64,000 nucleotides of DNA from Akanthomyces muscarius (Eukaryota > Ascomycota > Sordariomycetes > Hypocreales > Cordycipitaceae). The position numbers and the translations under genes are program-made. Shown here in pieces: positions 36,317-46,690 of the stretch (within the stretch, counting starts at the first letter, position 1; the number at the start of each line of letters is the position of its first letter). The stretch covers positions 248,001 through 312,000 of the forward strand of contig NW_026611618.1 in the NCBI RefSeq assembly GCF_028009165.1, read 5' to 3'. The notes below the pieces were generated by a model. It did no database searches and was not told the DNA's origin. It worked only from the letters and a program-made list of their open reading frames with translations.

Positions 36317-37453
36317 ATGCCTGCCAACCATGTAATCCTCGCCTCGGGCGCGGTCGTTGCCGTCTCGGCCGTCATCGCGACCGCCATCGCCATCTACGAG
36401 TCCCCCGAGCTGCGCCGCTACACCGATGACGTCCGCCGCCGCATCGCCATGGCCCTACAGTCCCTCGGCGACGGCATCAACCCGCCCGACCGCGAGCCCA
36501 TGTTTAACAGACCAGAAGACGCCGAGGGCTTCCTCGAGTCGAGGCGCGGCGCTGGTGCCGAGCCCGGTGTCGACGCTGACGAGGCCACCCGCCGCAGCCA
36601 GCGCGAGGAGCTGATGTACTGGAACTCGGTCAAGCTGCAGAAGCAGCTGGAGCAGGAACTCACCAAGCATGCCGAAAAGGAAGACGGCTCTGCTACCCCT
36701 GCTGCCATAGAAGCTCGCCCGGCTGCTGCCAGGGTCACGTCGTTTGATGATTTTCTGAAGCCGGCAAACAGCGAGGACACCGGCGCTTACGTGGTCAGCG
36801 GCGCCCAGGCAAACGAGGGCGCCGGCCAGCTGCGACACCGTGGCGATGGCGCTCGCGGCTTCTCTGCCGCTGCCGTCTACTCGAATCCTTTCAGTGACGA
36901 GAACCACATTGATCCGGAAGAATTTGGCAACATGGGCATCGGCACCGGCCGGTCGGTGCACGAGAGCCACAGCGACATTTACAGCGCCACCACCCGCGAG
37001 GAAGATCGCCAGACAGCCACGACTGCCACCATGGAGGCCGAATCACCGTCACTCATCGACTTTGGCACCGAGAGCCTACCACACCCTGCTGCTGTGCAGA
37101 GAGAGCTCCATCAGCATGCGCTCCCTGCCAGCGCGGTCCCAGAGGAAGCCTACGCTTCGATCCAGGCCTGGGCGCGTGACTCGGGCTTCTACTCCCCGCT
37201 GCCTATCACCCCCGCCGCTCCCGTCTCTGAGGTTGAAGTTTTCAGTGATGGCGAGCTGACCCCGACCGACTCGGTTTCCGTCGTGGGCTCTGGCGAGCAC
37301 ATTGCCAAGGAGGAGGTTTCCTCCCGTGCCGGCGACAGTGGCAATCCATACGACGTCATGAGCGAAACGGACGGCATGCTGACTCCTGCCAGCTGGTCCG
37401 AGGTGGGCAGCCAGATTAGCGAAAGCGAGCACCCTCAGGCCCAGCACGCATAA
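36317..37453 (+). CDS. Fungal protein with N-terminal membrane anchor and acidic disordered tail
   Basis: Intronless, 378 residues. One hydrophobic segment (residues about 6-27, VILASGAVVAVSAVIATAIAIY) is followed by RRYTDDVRRRIAMAL, basic and helical, giving a likely cytosol-facing tail. A short coiled-coil-like stretch lies near 105-125 (YWNSVKLQKQLEQELTKH). The rest is Ser/Glu/Asp-rich with FxxF-type and NPFSDE/NPYDVMSE motifs. The NPF triplet near residue 190 is the type bound by EH domains, so a link to endocytic or organelle membranes is possible but is inference. No catalytic domain is seen. The first ATG after a CT-rich leader was used. Neighbours give no functional hint. Confidence 0.8.
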   Translation: MPANHVILASGAVVAVSAVIATAIAIYESPELRRYTDDVRRRIAMALQSLGDGINPPDREPMFNRPEDAEGFLESRRGAGAEPGVDADEATRRSQREELMYWNSVKLQKQLEQELTKHAEKEDGSATPAAIEARPAAARVTSFDDFLKPANSEDTGAYVVSGAQANEGAGQLRHRGDGARGFSAAAVYSNPFSDENHIDPEEFGNMGIGTGRSVHESHSDIYSATTREEDRQTATTATMEAESPSLIDFGTESLPHPAAVQRELHQHALPASAVPEEAYASIQAWARDSGFYSPLPITPAAPVSEVEVFSDGELTPTDSVSVVGSGEHIAKEEVSSRAGDSGNPYDVMSETDGMLTPASWSEVGSQISESEHPQAQHA

Positions 37454-37677
37454 CGTCAGTTCAGCTCCCCCAGTCATAATTTTTAGGGTCGTTTTGTTGG
37501 TGTTTCTTTTTTCAAAGCCTCGAGGCCGGCGTTGGTGGAAAGCATTGCAGCAGTACGCTGCTGAAGATTAAGCTCAAACACTAAAATTCAATATACCATC
37601 GGTGACTATAGCTATGCATCGCTCATGTAACCGTACCTACCCCTTCTCTACAAATACAATAGTGACATGCCGACAGA

Positions 37678-38711
37678 TTACATTTTCTTGCTTTTGAGGT
37701 ACTCATAGTCGGGCATGTAGCTCTCCGTCACCTTGGCCATGGCATTGCCCACCTCGTCGCCGTACAGCTCGCGCCAGCCCCTGTACTTGGCCTCGAGGTC
37801 CATAAACCTGGCGCTCTTGGACTTGTCGATGCCCGTCGACTCCCATATGCCCTGCACGTAGCTCTTGTGCATCGGGACCAGGCCCTCGGTCGACTTGGCC
37901 TCCCAGCTCTCCAGCACCTGCGCGGGGTCCATACCCACCGTCTCCGCCAGCCTGTGCACCGTGTCCCCTTCCAGGATGTCGTCGGCGTCGACCACGATCG
38001 GCACCGCCCTGCTGCCCGGCGCCAGCGCCCCGTCGTCGTCGGACGCGGCCCCCAGCGCCGCGTACCAGTCGTACAGCTGCCGCGCGAGGCCCAGCCCGTG
38101 GCCGCGCTGGCGTGTCGTCAGCGTCAAGTCGGGCGGGCTGCCGGCGCGCGTCTCGGTGCGCCACCACGAGTCCACCATCAGCGCGGGGTGCCGCACCAGG
38201 AACACGGGCACAAAGGACAGCAGGAACTCGTCGGTCAGCATCGTCGGGTTGGTGCGCGGCGCGGCCGGCGGCTCGTCGGAGAGGGTGAACTCGGCGGCGT
38301 ACTCACCGCCCTTGGTGGCTTCGAAGAGCGTGGACGGCTCCCAGATCTGCGCGACGTGGCTCTTGAGGAACAAGGCGTTGCCCTGAAAACGAATAGGTTA
38401 GACAAGTACATGTCGGCGGGTGAGAGTGTGGGAGAGGGGTTGCAACGCACGTTACTGTGAGCCGTCCCGCGGGCAGCCTCCATCTTGGCAAAGCCTTCCC
38501 GGAGCTGCCTGACAAACTCCTTGCGCGTCTCCAGTGGTGCCTCGGCGTCGGCCGACTGGTTGAACTGCTCCTGTCCGTAGAGGTAGGCATTATGCAGGTA
38601 GTAGCCCGACTCCTCCCAGCCCTCCTGCTCCGAGAGCAGCTTGACGAGGAGATTCGACAGTGTCCGTGGGCAGCTGAGGAAGATGACGTCTGAGGGGCGA
38701 GACTTGGTCAT
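37678..38711 (-). CDS. Sulfotransferase-like P-loop protein
   Basis: Two exons (38711-38451, 38382-37678) give 321 residues; a 68-nt intron (GTGCGT donor, TTTTCAG acceptor) joins AARGTAHSN to GNALFLKSHV. The start DVIFLSCPRTLSNLLVKLL places a PRT-S box (residues about 14-19) where PAPS-dependent sulfotransferases bind the 5'-phosphosulfate; FVPVFLVRHPALMVDSWWR (about 140-158) matches the region that binds the 3'-phosphate. The rest is helical, with TEGLVPMHKSYVQGIWESTGI near the C-end. Fungal genomes carry several such proteins, many in metabolite clusters; acceptor unknown. No metabolite genes lie next to it here. True sulfotransferase activity is not proven by these motifs. Confidence 0.82.
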
Positions 38712-40557
38712 GGTGGCTGTATGTGTATGCCAAGTATACTATATGCGTTTTGTATGATTCTTTCAATTTCTTGCCGCTCAAGAGTTGCTCATACGATGTG
38801 GAGAGACGTTCTAGGCATTGTGGCACATGCACAACATGCGGCTGCCCACTGGCCTATATAGCCTCTCTCACGCCCCTCCGTCGCTGCGGACTCGGGACTC
38901 TCCGCCCGCGTGGGGGGGCTCACTGTGGTGAGTTCCATTCCCATCGCTAGTGTCTGGGGCCGTCCCGCTCGTGATTGAGGAGAAAGAGACGAGAGCTTGG
39001 GGATCATCATCGCCGGCTGGGGCTCCCGGCATATGGAATTGTCCGGTGTGCGACCTATGGTAGAGAAAACAGGGCGCCGACTTGTCCGACAGGCCGAAAC
39101 GCGACGTCCCGAGCCCTGCGTCGAAGAGAGTGTGCGTGTGGCCTGCCCGAGTTTTGTGGCTGCTTCATTCTGAAAATAATTAATTCAGCTCCGTTAACCC
39201 CAGTTTCGTCTCCACTCACCCATCCCTTTTTCCATTGAGCTACTGTTTTTCTGGTTTAGCGGTTAGGGTCGGGCATATCGGATGACAACTGGCCGTTCAC
39301 AAGTATGTAATAACTAATAAGCGGTGATGCTACTTGAGTAGTTAGTCTCGTGGTCTCGGACATGGACGCAGGATATCGGTCCCGGAACGTTGTCCGAAGG
39401 GCAGACTGGCAGAATTGACTCGGTAGTTTTGGCGCCACCTCTTTATCTGATCTTTTTATTCTGCAGACATGGCCTCGTGAGTGGGGGGTCTCAGTGACTG
39501 GCACAGCGCGACGGCCCGGCTCCCTGTGATTACCTTTATTCGTGCCGTCTGACGTCACTGCTTCATCAGCCGTCTTCTTTTTAAATTCGGGTAGTTTTCT
39601 CGCAAGGTTTTCTGATGTAGCATGCTTTCTGGATCAACCTGCTGCAGCCCTGTGAGACAATGTCGTTCCTTCTGCGGCTCGTACGACATCTACAGCCGGA
39701 TCAGGCTTCGATGTGGCGTTGCGCCTCGACTGCTCCTGAGATCCCACTGGAGCCACAATGACAGGCCAATGCTCTGCAGCATGATGAGAGCTCCACACAT
39801 CTTCTCTTGTCTGTTTTGCCAGCATTCGCACCCTCTGCACGCGTTTGCTACGGGGTGAAGTGGCGTTCGACTGTGAGGCTCTTGTTAACCTATTATGTTA
39901 CCCGGAAGTCAACCATGATCCACCCCGCGGTACAGTACGGTCCGTGCCATAATCTAGCCATCAGCAGTTGTTCTTCTAGCCAACTACTAACACAAAGTCT
40001 GTGGTCTAGGGTTAGGGTTAAAGTTATAGCACGCATTGAACCTTTTCATAGCTAGTCAACCGCTAAACTATGTAAGTATCTGGCATACTGGCACATAGCC
40101 AGCAGTTATGTCTGTTGCCATACCAGCTGTTCGCTATCGTGCCACTGGCGCTGGTGTTGGTACCACAGTGGCCTTGCGAGACTGCGGAGTACTGCGCGGT
40201 GATTTGGAAGTTCCAGCTTGTGATTAATAAAAGTATGACCGAGAAATCAGCAAACACCGCATACTAAAATTATATTTTAGAATGAGAAGTCCGCGAATAC
40301 GCCGCCGTTGATCTTCCATCCGCCGTACTTTCCAGGACCGACGTACCTGAGATCACATCTAGTTCGTCCGAACTCCACGGGTAAGCTCCGCCCGTAACTC
40401 CGCATAGGTATACTTATACTCTGCGCAAGAATGCTTTCGTTGCTGTTGTCTTGAATAAGCTCGATTCAACATTCAATAATTCAGTCTACTTCAATATTGT
40501 GACACAAAAGGGCCTTTATCGTGCCAATCATTGATCGCGCACATATTTCGCTGCAAG
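38712..40557. other. Intergenic region, no recognised gene
   Basis: 1.85 kb. A tandem TTAGGG pair lies near 40,008-40,021. A coding-like remnant on the minus strand (40,277-40,405, 42 codons) reads YVGPGKYGGWKINGGVFADF at its end. Other open frames lack support. Confidence 0.55.
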
Positions 40558-41318
40558 ATGCATCTCTTCATTCTTGGAGGCACGGGGCAGTCTGGAGGCT
40601 TTGCGTATAAGTACGCTCTGGAACAGGGTAGGTCAAGTCCAGACAAGGAAGATTACATTCAGCGAATTTTGTCTAACTCAGCTTAGGCTATCATGTGACA
40701 CTGCTCGTGCGCAATGCCATTGAGCACAAGCATGCTAATTTGACGGTGGTCGAGGGTTCTGTTTTGTCCCAAGAGGATATGGACCGTGCCTTCGCCGCGG
40801 CCGGCATCCCCGTCGATTCCGCGCTTCAATTCCTGAATGCACCCCGTGAATCCGCCAACCCTTGGTCCAAGTTTATTGGCCCGCCAAGACTGCTCGCTGA
40901 TGCGACTGCCAATGCCGCACGGGCGCTGCGCGATCAGCAACGCCGTGCTCCCCTCCCAAGCGGCAGAAAGCCTGTGCTGGTCGCAATGAACGCACTGGGC
41001 GCCGGCGATAGTATCGCTGTTACTCCCTTCATCACAAAATTTTTCATCAACCACAGCAGCCTTGGCAAGACATACGAGGAACATAGCGCTGTCCTGGCAG
41101 AAATTGAGGATGACTGCGGGAAAGATGTGGACTGGACCGCGGCGCTGGCAGTTGGCTTGTCAGGCGCGGGCGCAAAGCCAGTCAAAACATTCAGCATGAC
41201 CGAAAGGGGCGCATCCATGATGATCACAAGAGAGAGCTGCGCTACGTGGATGGTTAATGTCGCTGCTGGTAGGATGGGAGAGAGGTTTAGCCGTCAGGCT
41301 GTAATTGTGTCTAATTAA
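40558..41318 (+). CDS. NmrA-like NAD(P)-binding protein
   Basis: Two exons (40558-40627, 40687-41318) give 233 residues. The 59-nt intron (GTAGGT donor, CTTAG acceptor) restores EQGYHVTLLVRN. The Rossmann glycine motif is GGTGQSG at residues 7-13, followed by strand 2 ending in LVRN, whose Arg favours NADP. The pattern VVEGSVLSQEDMDRAF matches the NmrA/atypical-SDR fold. The expected Tyr-x3-Lys catalytic pair of classical SDRs is not evident, so a redox sensor or an isoflavone-reductase-like enzyme are both possible. It converges on the SnoaL-like gene 100 bp away; the two families often co-occur in fungal metabolite loci, but no pathway is shown here. Confidence 0.85.
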
Positions 41319-41420
41319 TGTTATCATATGATCGGGTCAAGTATATAGCTCGAAGCCATTAATATCTCATCTCGAAGGAAAAAAAAAGAAAGAAAAAAAA
41401 CTACCTTCAACTATCGTGAC

Positions 41421-41941
41421 TCAGACTTCTGCCATGGCAGATACAGACGCCTCTGTGCGGCCGTCACCTCTTTCCGCCTTATCGCGTGCAACTAAAAAAA
41501 GAGTCTCATTTTCGAGCGGAACGCTTCTCTCCAACATGACCCGTCGAAGCACCCATTTTCCCTGCCACTTCTCAAAGTCCATCGTCTCGTCGACATACGC
41601 GGTGACGCTCGATACGATGCCATCCTGCTCTAGTGAGTGGAAAGCCGCGACTTTGGCTGTCACGGAAGCCTTGGTCAGGTCCTCATTGCACTCGACGATG
41701 TGATTGCCCAGCTGGTGGTGCGTCGCAGTGAACCCAGACAGTCCGCCGAAAATGGCGGCCCAAAGCTCATCGGGGAGGACGTGCGAGCTGGGCATAGCTG
41801 TAAATGCCTGGAAATATCAAAAGTGATTTTCGCACCGGGCTCAGCAAGGGAGAGAAACATTGTCTTGTTGAGAGTGTCTTGAGATTTATGAAAGATGAAA
41901 CACTGCTGCAGGGCCTCGTTCTGAGTAATGAGCTTGTCCAT
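41421..41941 (-). pseudogene. SnoaL/NTF2-like protein broken by a one-base frameshift
   Basis: Two overlapping frames together make one SnoaL-like fold. The first (from the ATG at 41941) gives MDKLITQNEALQQCF and continues to KITFDISRHLQ. The second carries on with MPSSHVLPDELWAAIFGG, GFTATHHQLGNHIVE, and the C-terminal WVLRRVMLERSVPLENETLF, down to a stop at 41421. The break is near 41,798. Candidate splice pairs nearby either keep the wrong phase or give an intron of 38 nt, so one missing base is the simplest explanation: a recent pseudogene or a sequence error. Intact members are small (150-170 residues) polyketide-cyclase- or dehydratase-like proteins. A stretch of imperfect repeats lies just upstream (41,972-42,045). 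Confidence 0.55.
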
Positions 41942-44342
41942 ATTGGCAGCTGAAGCCAGTCGAGGTTGCCTTTGAAAGTGCTTTCTTTGAGGGTGTTTTC
42001 TTTTCGAGTGTTTTTTTCGAGAGTGTTTTCTTTGTGAGTGCTTGAGTGAAGCCCAAGTAGATGCTCCGGGTTGCGCGCAAATATATCGTGTAAATTGGGC
42101 CGCGGCGCAAGGAATTTATAAGCACCTACCGCGCCCTGCAGTCTGAAAATAACTCTTTGTTGTCGCCTGCTTGCTACCATCCCCAGCCTTCGCAAAGAAC
42201 CGGGGCCATCGAGAAACCAGTCGTTGCCGTTGGTCTGAGAAGACCAGCACAGATACAAAGGCCGACGCCGCGACTAATGAGGCCTACCGCGAAAATTTCT
42301 GCTCTTCTGCAGAAGTTGTAGTCACATTAGAAAGCAGAGGTATGCAGTGCTGTCCGTCCTTCATCTGTAGACACGGTCGCATCTGCATCGCGGGGAGGAA
42401 GCGAACGGCTAGTATCGTCTCTTTTGGGCTTCAAATGTCGTGAGGCTAGTGATTGTACAAGGTACCAAGGCGCTAATTGATGGTGCCCATCCGTTTGAGT
42501 TCCTGGCATCAATGTTGCACGATGAGGAGCTCTACAGTCTCCGAACGGTCATTGTGGCTGCGCAGCAGGCTTTCGCTAAGATTAGTCCTGTGTCGTATTG
42601 GACAGGTTCACAATGGCTCCCGCAATGTTCCGAATCAGAACACGAACGGTTGCGCAAGCAGAAAGAGACTTGATCTCGTTCTCAGTTTGGGATGTGAGGA
42701 GAGAGCAGAAGCCTAAAATACGGAGTTGTCGCTTTGAGATGTAGGCTGTTCTTTCTGCTCGTACTACTGCTACCGTCCTGGCAAGCTGGTTACCTGCTTT
42801 GTCAGTGATACTTCGACTATGATGCTTGAGCGGGTTTGTGGGCCACGTAGTGGACTGAGTCTCAGAGAATGAAAGTGATGCAGTCTTAAATCTAGTGAAT
42901 ATTTGAACTTCACAGTAGCTATAGAGTAAGTGGTAGCTATAATAAACTGCGAACGTAAAGGTGGTTTAGAGTTAACTTAGAAGAGATAAATAAAACCTGT
43001 AATTAGGTTGTGCTACTCTTGTTATTCTCTTTAGCTAGTCTTAAGACGCAATTAGAAGAGATATAGTTACTTCTCTTCTATAAATGAGCTATTCGAGGGT
43101 ATTCTCGCGGCTAAAGAGTTTTAAGGTAAAATATAATAATTCTTATAAGATTTAAAAGCTATAGGGCTGTGTAGATAGGGTTTGTAATAGATTACTAGTA
43201 AAATAATTTAATTATCTAGTCCTTAGACTATTTACTATTAAGATAAAGAGGAAAGATAGTAAATCAACCATACAAGATTATAATAGTACTTTTATAGCTT
43301 TAAGCTAATAGAAGGTTCTAGAAGCTCAGCAGTTTAGCCGCCGCAGAAATTAGATATAGCGGTTATAAGCCGCCTTGAGGACTAGATAATCAAGCATATA
43401 TAGTAAGAGCCTAAGAATTTAAAATACTCTTTTGATAATATTAAGGCGTTTAGCAAGCGATCTAAGTAGTATATTAGGAGAACTCCAAATTCACATTTTA
43501 GCGACAGCTAATATAATAACTTATAGCCCTACAGAGTATTATCATAGCTTATTCTATAGTAAGGCTGGTTTCGCTCACTCTTACTTCAATTAATGTCTTA
43601 TTTACAGCTATCCATTAGTAGAGGCTAGCGACAGCACCGTTATAGTTAAAACGCAGACAGTTATAACTTACGAGAGATAGGGAAGGAAACTTAGTAGAAC
43701 TAACGGGGTAGGAAGGGTAGGAAGATCGACGCTTATACGGCCATAACCATATCGGCGTTTTCAGGCGACTATAATATTATTTGTTTATCATTCATCAACG
43801 CCAGTAAGATTTGGCATTTTAAGCTGGAGCGACATATGCGTGAAATAATAGCCCTCGACTCCCCTTGACATGTTGAAGCATACTTTAGTAACGGACAGTT
43901 CAAAGAAGTACTACTATGCATAAAACCTCAATACTAATTCTCGTCAGCAGCTATGTACTATTCTCTTTTGGATTGGGCGTATGTCTAAAGACTGCCCTAG
44001 GCTGCACGATCGTCCGTAGAGCATAGCTAGCACGTGTCTTTGCTTAAACTAGAGCTTCCACATAGCGTTAATCAATACAATACAACACTCCAAGAGGCAG
44101 ACCTACTATGACTGGGTAAATAAGCTATCATTACACATAATAGAACGAAACTAAATGAGGCTAGGATTTAGCTTAGATAATTCAGTCCGAACTGCTTGTC
44201 ACCCTAACTCTAAAGATTTAGGCTTCACAAGAGCCCTTATCATAATTAGATGTCCATATTGCCTCTCTAGCCGCTTCCTCTCCCTAATTTAATCCTATTC
44301 GTGTCACCCGTTCGTCGTTTGTGGCATGTCTTTGGCGGCCTA
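41942..44342. other. Gene-poor region with decayed AT-rich DNA
   Basis: 41,972-42,045 holds about five imperfect copies of a GAGTGTTTTCTTT-like unit. 42,440-42,670 has a 77-codon frame (LVIVQGTKALIDGAHPFEFL) of unknown nature. From about 42,900 to 44,280 the DNA is AT-rich with broken frames, including QDYNSTFIAL-like gag-type text near 43,270, and looks like a moderately RIP-affected repeat relic. No intact gene is seen. Confidence 0.5.
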
Positions 44343-44725
44343 CTATCTGCCGCTCGGAACTACTAGCGCGAGAGCAGCGTGAGCCAGGCGGTGCATGTCG
44401 CGCAACGGACAGCTTTCACTGGCGGGCAACGGAGTCTTAGCGAGGGCCGGATGAGCCGTGTACTTGAAGTGATCAGGCAGAATCTGTAAAAGGCACGTAA
44501 CGATATTTTCCTGTTGCATGTTTATCATTTTCGAATGTGATTCTTCTAGAAGAGAGTCGCAAAGACAAGTTAGCATGCGACTAGGAAGAAAGAGCGCATA
44601 GGTGAATGGAGCTCAGTACTAAGATCAGCCGTTACGCCACCTTCAACAGCCTCTGTGGTGTTGACGGTTGCGGCTGCCAGCGCAGCCGACAGGGAGCAGA
44701 AAAGAGTGACGTAGCAGAGCTTCAT
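44343..44725 (-). CDS. Candidate small secreted protein (tentative two-exon model)
   Basis: From the ATG at 44725 the product starts MKLCYVTLFCSLSAALAAA, a clear signal-peptide shape, followed by TVNTTEAVEGGVTADL. A 74-nt intron (44619-44546; GTACTG donor, GCTAAC branch, TTCTAG acceptor) would join it to KESHSKMINMQQENIVTC and on to a stop at 44343, about 102 residues. An alternative donor GTGGCG also fits the phase. Without splicing the frame ends after 51 residues. The mature part has few cysteines and no known domain. It sits between two AT-rich, repeat-affected stretches, as candidate effectors often do. The model depends on branch-point and phase only. Confidence 0.35.
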
Positions 44726-46182
44726 GATGCTTGAAATTGGGTTGTAAAATAAGGCCAATATTGAAGTTGTGTTGAATATTCCTTTCTTGTTAGGCAGGCA
44801 ATGAAAGGCGAGAAGTGGCTTCACTTTCAGCAGTCGCGTTAACAGTGAGCGGCTGGCCTCTTTCTATATTTATCACGCTCACAGTGAAGTAGAAATAAAT
44901 TTTGGCGCAGATGCCGAAAATTGCCGTTGGTAGAAGTTTCAATGTAGATGGAATGTGTACGATCAGCGCCGTGGGGCCACCTGCGGCTACAGCGCAATGA
45001 GGGTCTATGTAGAACCACAGGGTCGATCAAGGAGACGACTGGAATGAAGAAGAGGGAGACTTATAGAGACCGTTGTGTTAGACCGTTTAACCATGCTTTC
45101 TATCCATACTCCATACTCTATACAGCCTGTATGGAATATGGAATATGAAACACACCTTGTCTGGAAAGGATTCCTTACGTCTGAAATACCAGATAATGAC
45201 ATCATATGCCATCAAATGTAGATCATGGAAGTTTATCTATGAGTCCCACGCCAGCTCCCATATTCCCCTCGAAGTCCTTAATTACCTCATTCTCGTCGTT
45301 GCCGCCTGCATCTACACAACGTGTTGTGTTCACATCGCATGGAAAGCTAATTAGCCTCACATAAACTTTACAACCAATGAATTAGTTCAGCGGGTTTAAT
45401 ATTCTCCATACTCCATCATTTACTCCATCCGCGTATGGATAGAAAACCTGCGCTTAACTGGGGAGATGGGGTAATCAGTCAGCGCTGTGATAGGGAAATC
45501 GCGTCGGCTCGCACGGGCGACGATGCATTCCGTCTGTGCGACTGTTTTAGCGCAAGAAATGTGGCACATTCTTCGGCATATGATAATGCCATGGTACAAA
45601 GCACTTTTGGCTATGTCGATGAAAGCCGCATACTCTCATGGCGATCGTCACGTATAAGCCAGCTATTGCCTTGGGCAGGGACACAGAGAGACATCGATGA
45701 ACCCTTCTTTCATGCTGTTCTGGCTACTGCCAACAGCCTCTCATTAGTCGCACATTTTCTCCTATATCTGCGTGCCCATATCTGCTTCTCACATTCCAAA
45801 CAGGCGAGACACACGACGCTCCATTCCACTCTTCGTCAAGGGCGCTGTGCCCCGCGTGTAAGTAGCCGCCCCTGTCGCGAAGCCTATACATGACTTCTCG
45901 GGCCAGTGGTGAGACATGCTGGCTGCACTCTGTGAAAGTTATGGGAAGAGATGGCGACTCCAGCTCATCTCTGGAATTGAGCAACTGTGATTGTGTGTGG
46001 TATATGTACATCCCCTTTCCATCCTTCGCAGCGCCGTATAAATCTGTCACCGTCGCTCCTACTGATTTCTCCTCTATAGTCTCTCATACAGCCCAAATCA
46101 TATTGCAGCTTAAATTAGCGCAAACTCCATTCACGATTTACGGACTTATAAACCACGTTCAAGCCAAGCACCTCCCGCAAGT
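44726..46182. other. Intergenic region between two small secreted protein genes
   Basis: 1.46 kb, mixed composition. An imperfect palindrome of about 43 bp lies at 45,105-45,147 (CATACTCCATACT arm against AATATGGAATATG). TACTCCAT recurs near 45,407-45,430. A 152-codon frame at 45,435-45,893 shows no recognisable features. Confidence 0.5.
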
Positions 46183-46629
46183 ATGAAGGTAAGAAGCAGG
46201 AAATCTCAATGGCGAAAGGTCTCTAACAGAATGCGCATAGTGTCTCTTCACTATCGCTCTCCTGGCGACCGCAGTCGCGGCCACTGAACAGACTATGCAA
46301 GAGGCTCAGCAGGCCCAGATGATCGACGCAATGGAGGCCAAGGCTGCTGACTTCGTCAGCCTCATTAAGCAGCAGGTACAAACAACCATTTTAATGACTC
46401 CAATTCTGAATCCCCTGTATGAATCGAAATGCCTGCTAACAACATGAGCTGGTAGTGCTCTGACATGCCACCAAAATGCCTTGACATTGTCGAGGACGTC
46501 CATCAGACAGGTACGATGAAGAAGCCGAATATTTTTAAAGATCTCTCTGGTTTAGGAGCTTGTACGCCGCAATTTACGAAGTGTATCTCAAAACTCCAAT
46601 CATACCTAGATAGCACAGGCAAGAAATAA
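46183..46629 (+). CDS. Small secreted cysteine-patterned protein (four exons)
   Basis: Exons 46183-46188, 46241-46375, 46456-46510 and 46556-46629 join in frame to 89 residues; the first exon is only the two codons MK. Introns of 52, 80 and 45 nt have GTAAGA, GTACAA and GTACGA donors, and the first two have CTAAC branch points. Residues 1-16 are a signal peptide (KCLFTIALLATAVAA). The mature part has a Gln/Ala-rich helix (TEQTMQEAQQAQMIDAMEAK) and then four cysteines at 48, 55, 68 and 75, a symmetric C-x6-C-x12-C-x6-C pattern. No known family is recognised. Small size, secretion, cysteines and an AT-rich surrounding fit a candidate effector or antifungal-type protein, which is inference. No single open frame covers it, so frame-based searches miss it. 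Confidence 0.75.
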
Positions 46630-46690
46630 AGATTATAAGAGACCTATACCTATAAATAAAGCTAGCGTTGACCACCTGGACACAATCACC

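Noticed and set aside
42440..42673. 77-codon frame starting RLVIVQGTKALIDG
   Set aside because: Looks mildly protein-like but no family recognised and no neighbouring exons found; mentioned only within the region entry.
45435..45893. 152-codon plus-strand frame between the secreted-protein genes
   Set aside because: No recognisable features, splice signals or codon bias; likely chance.
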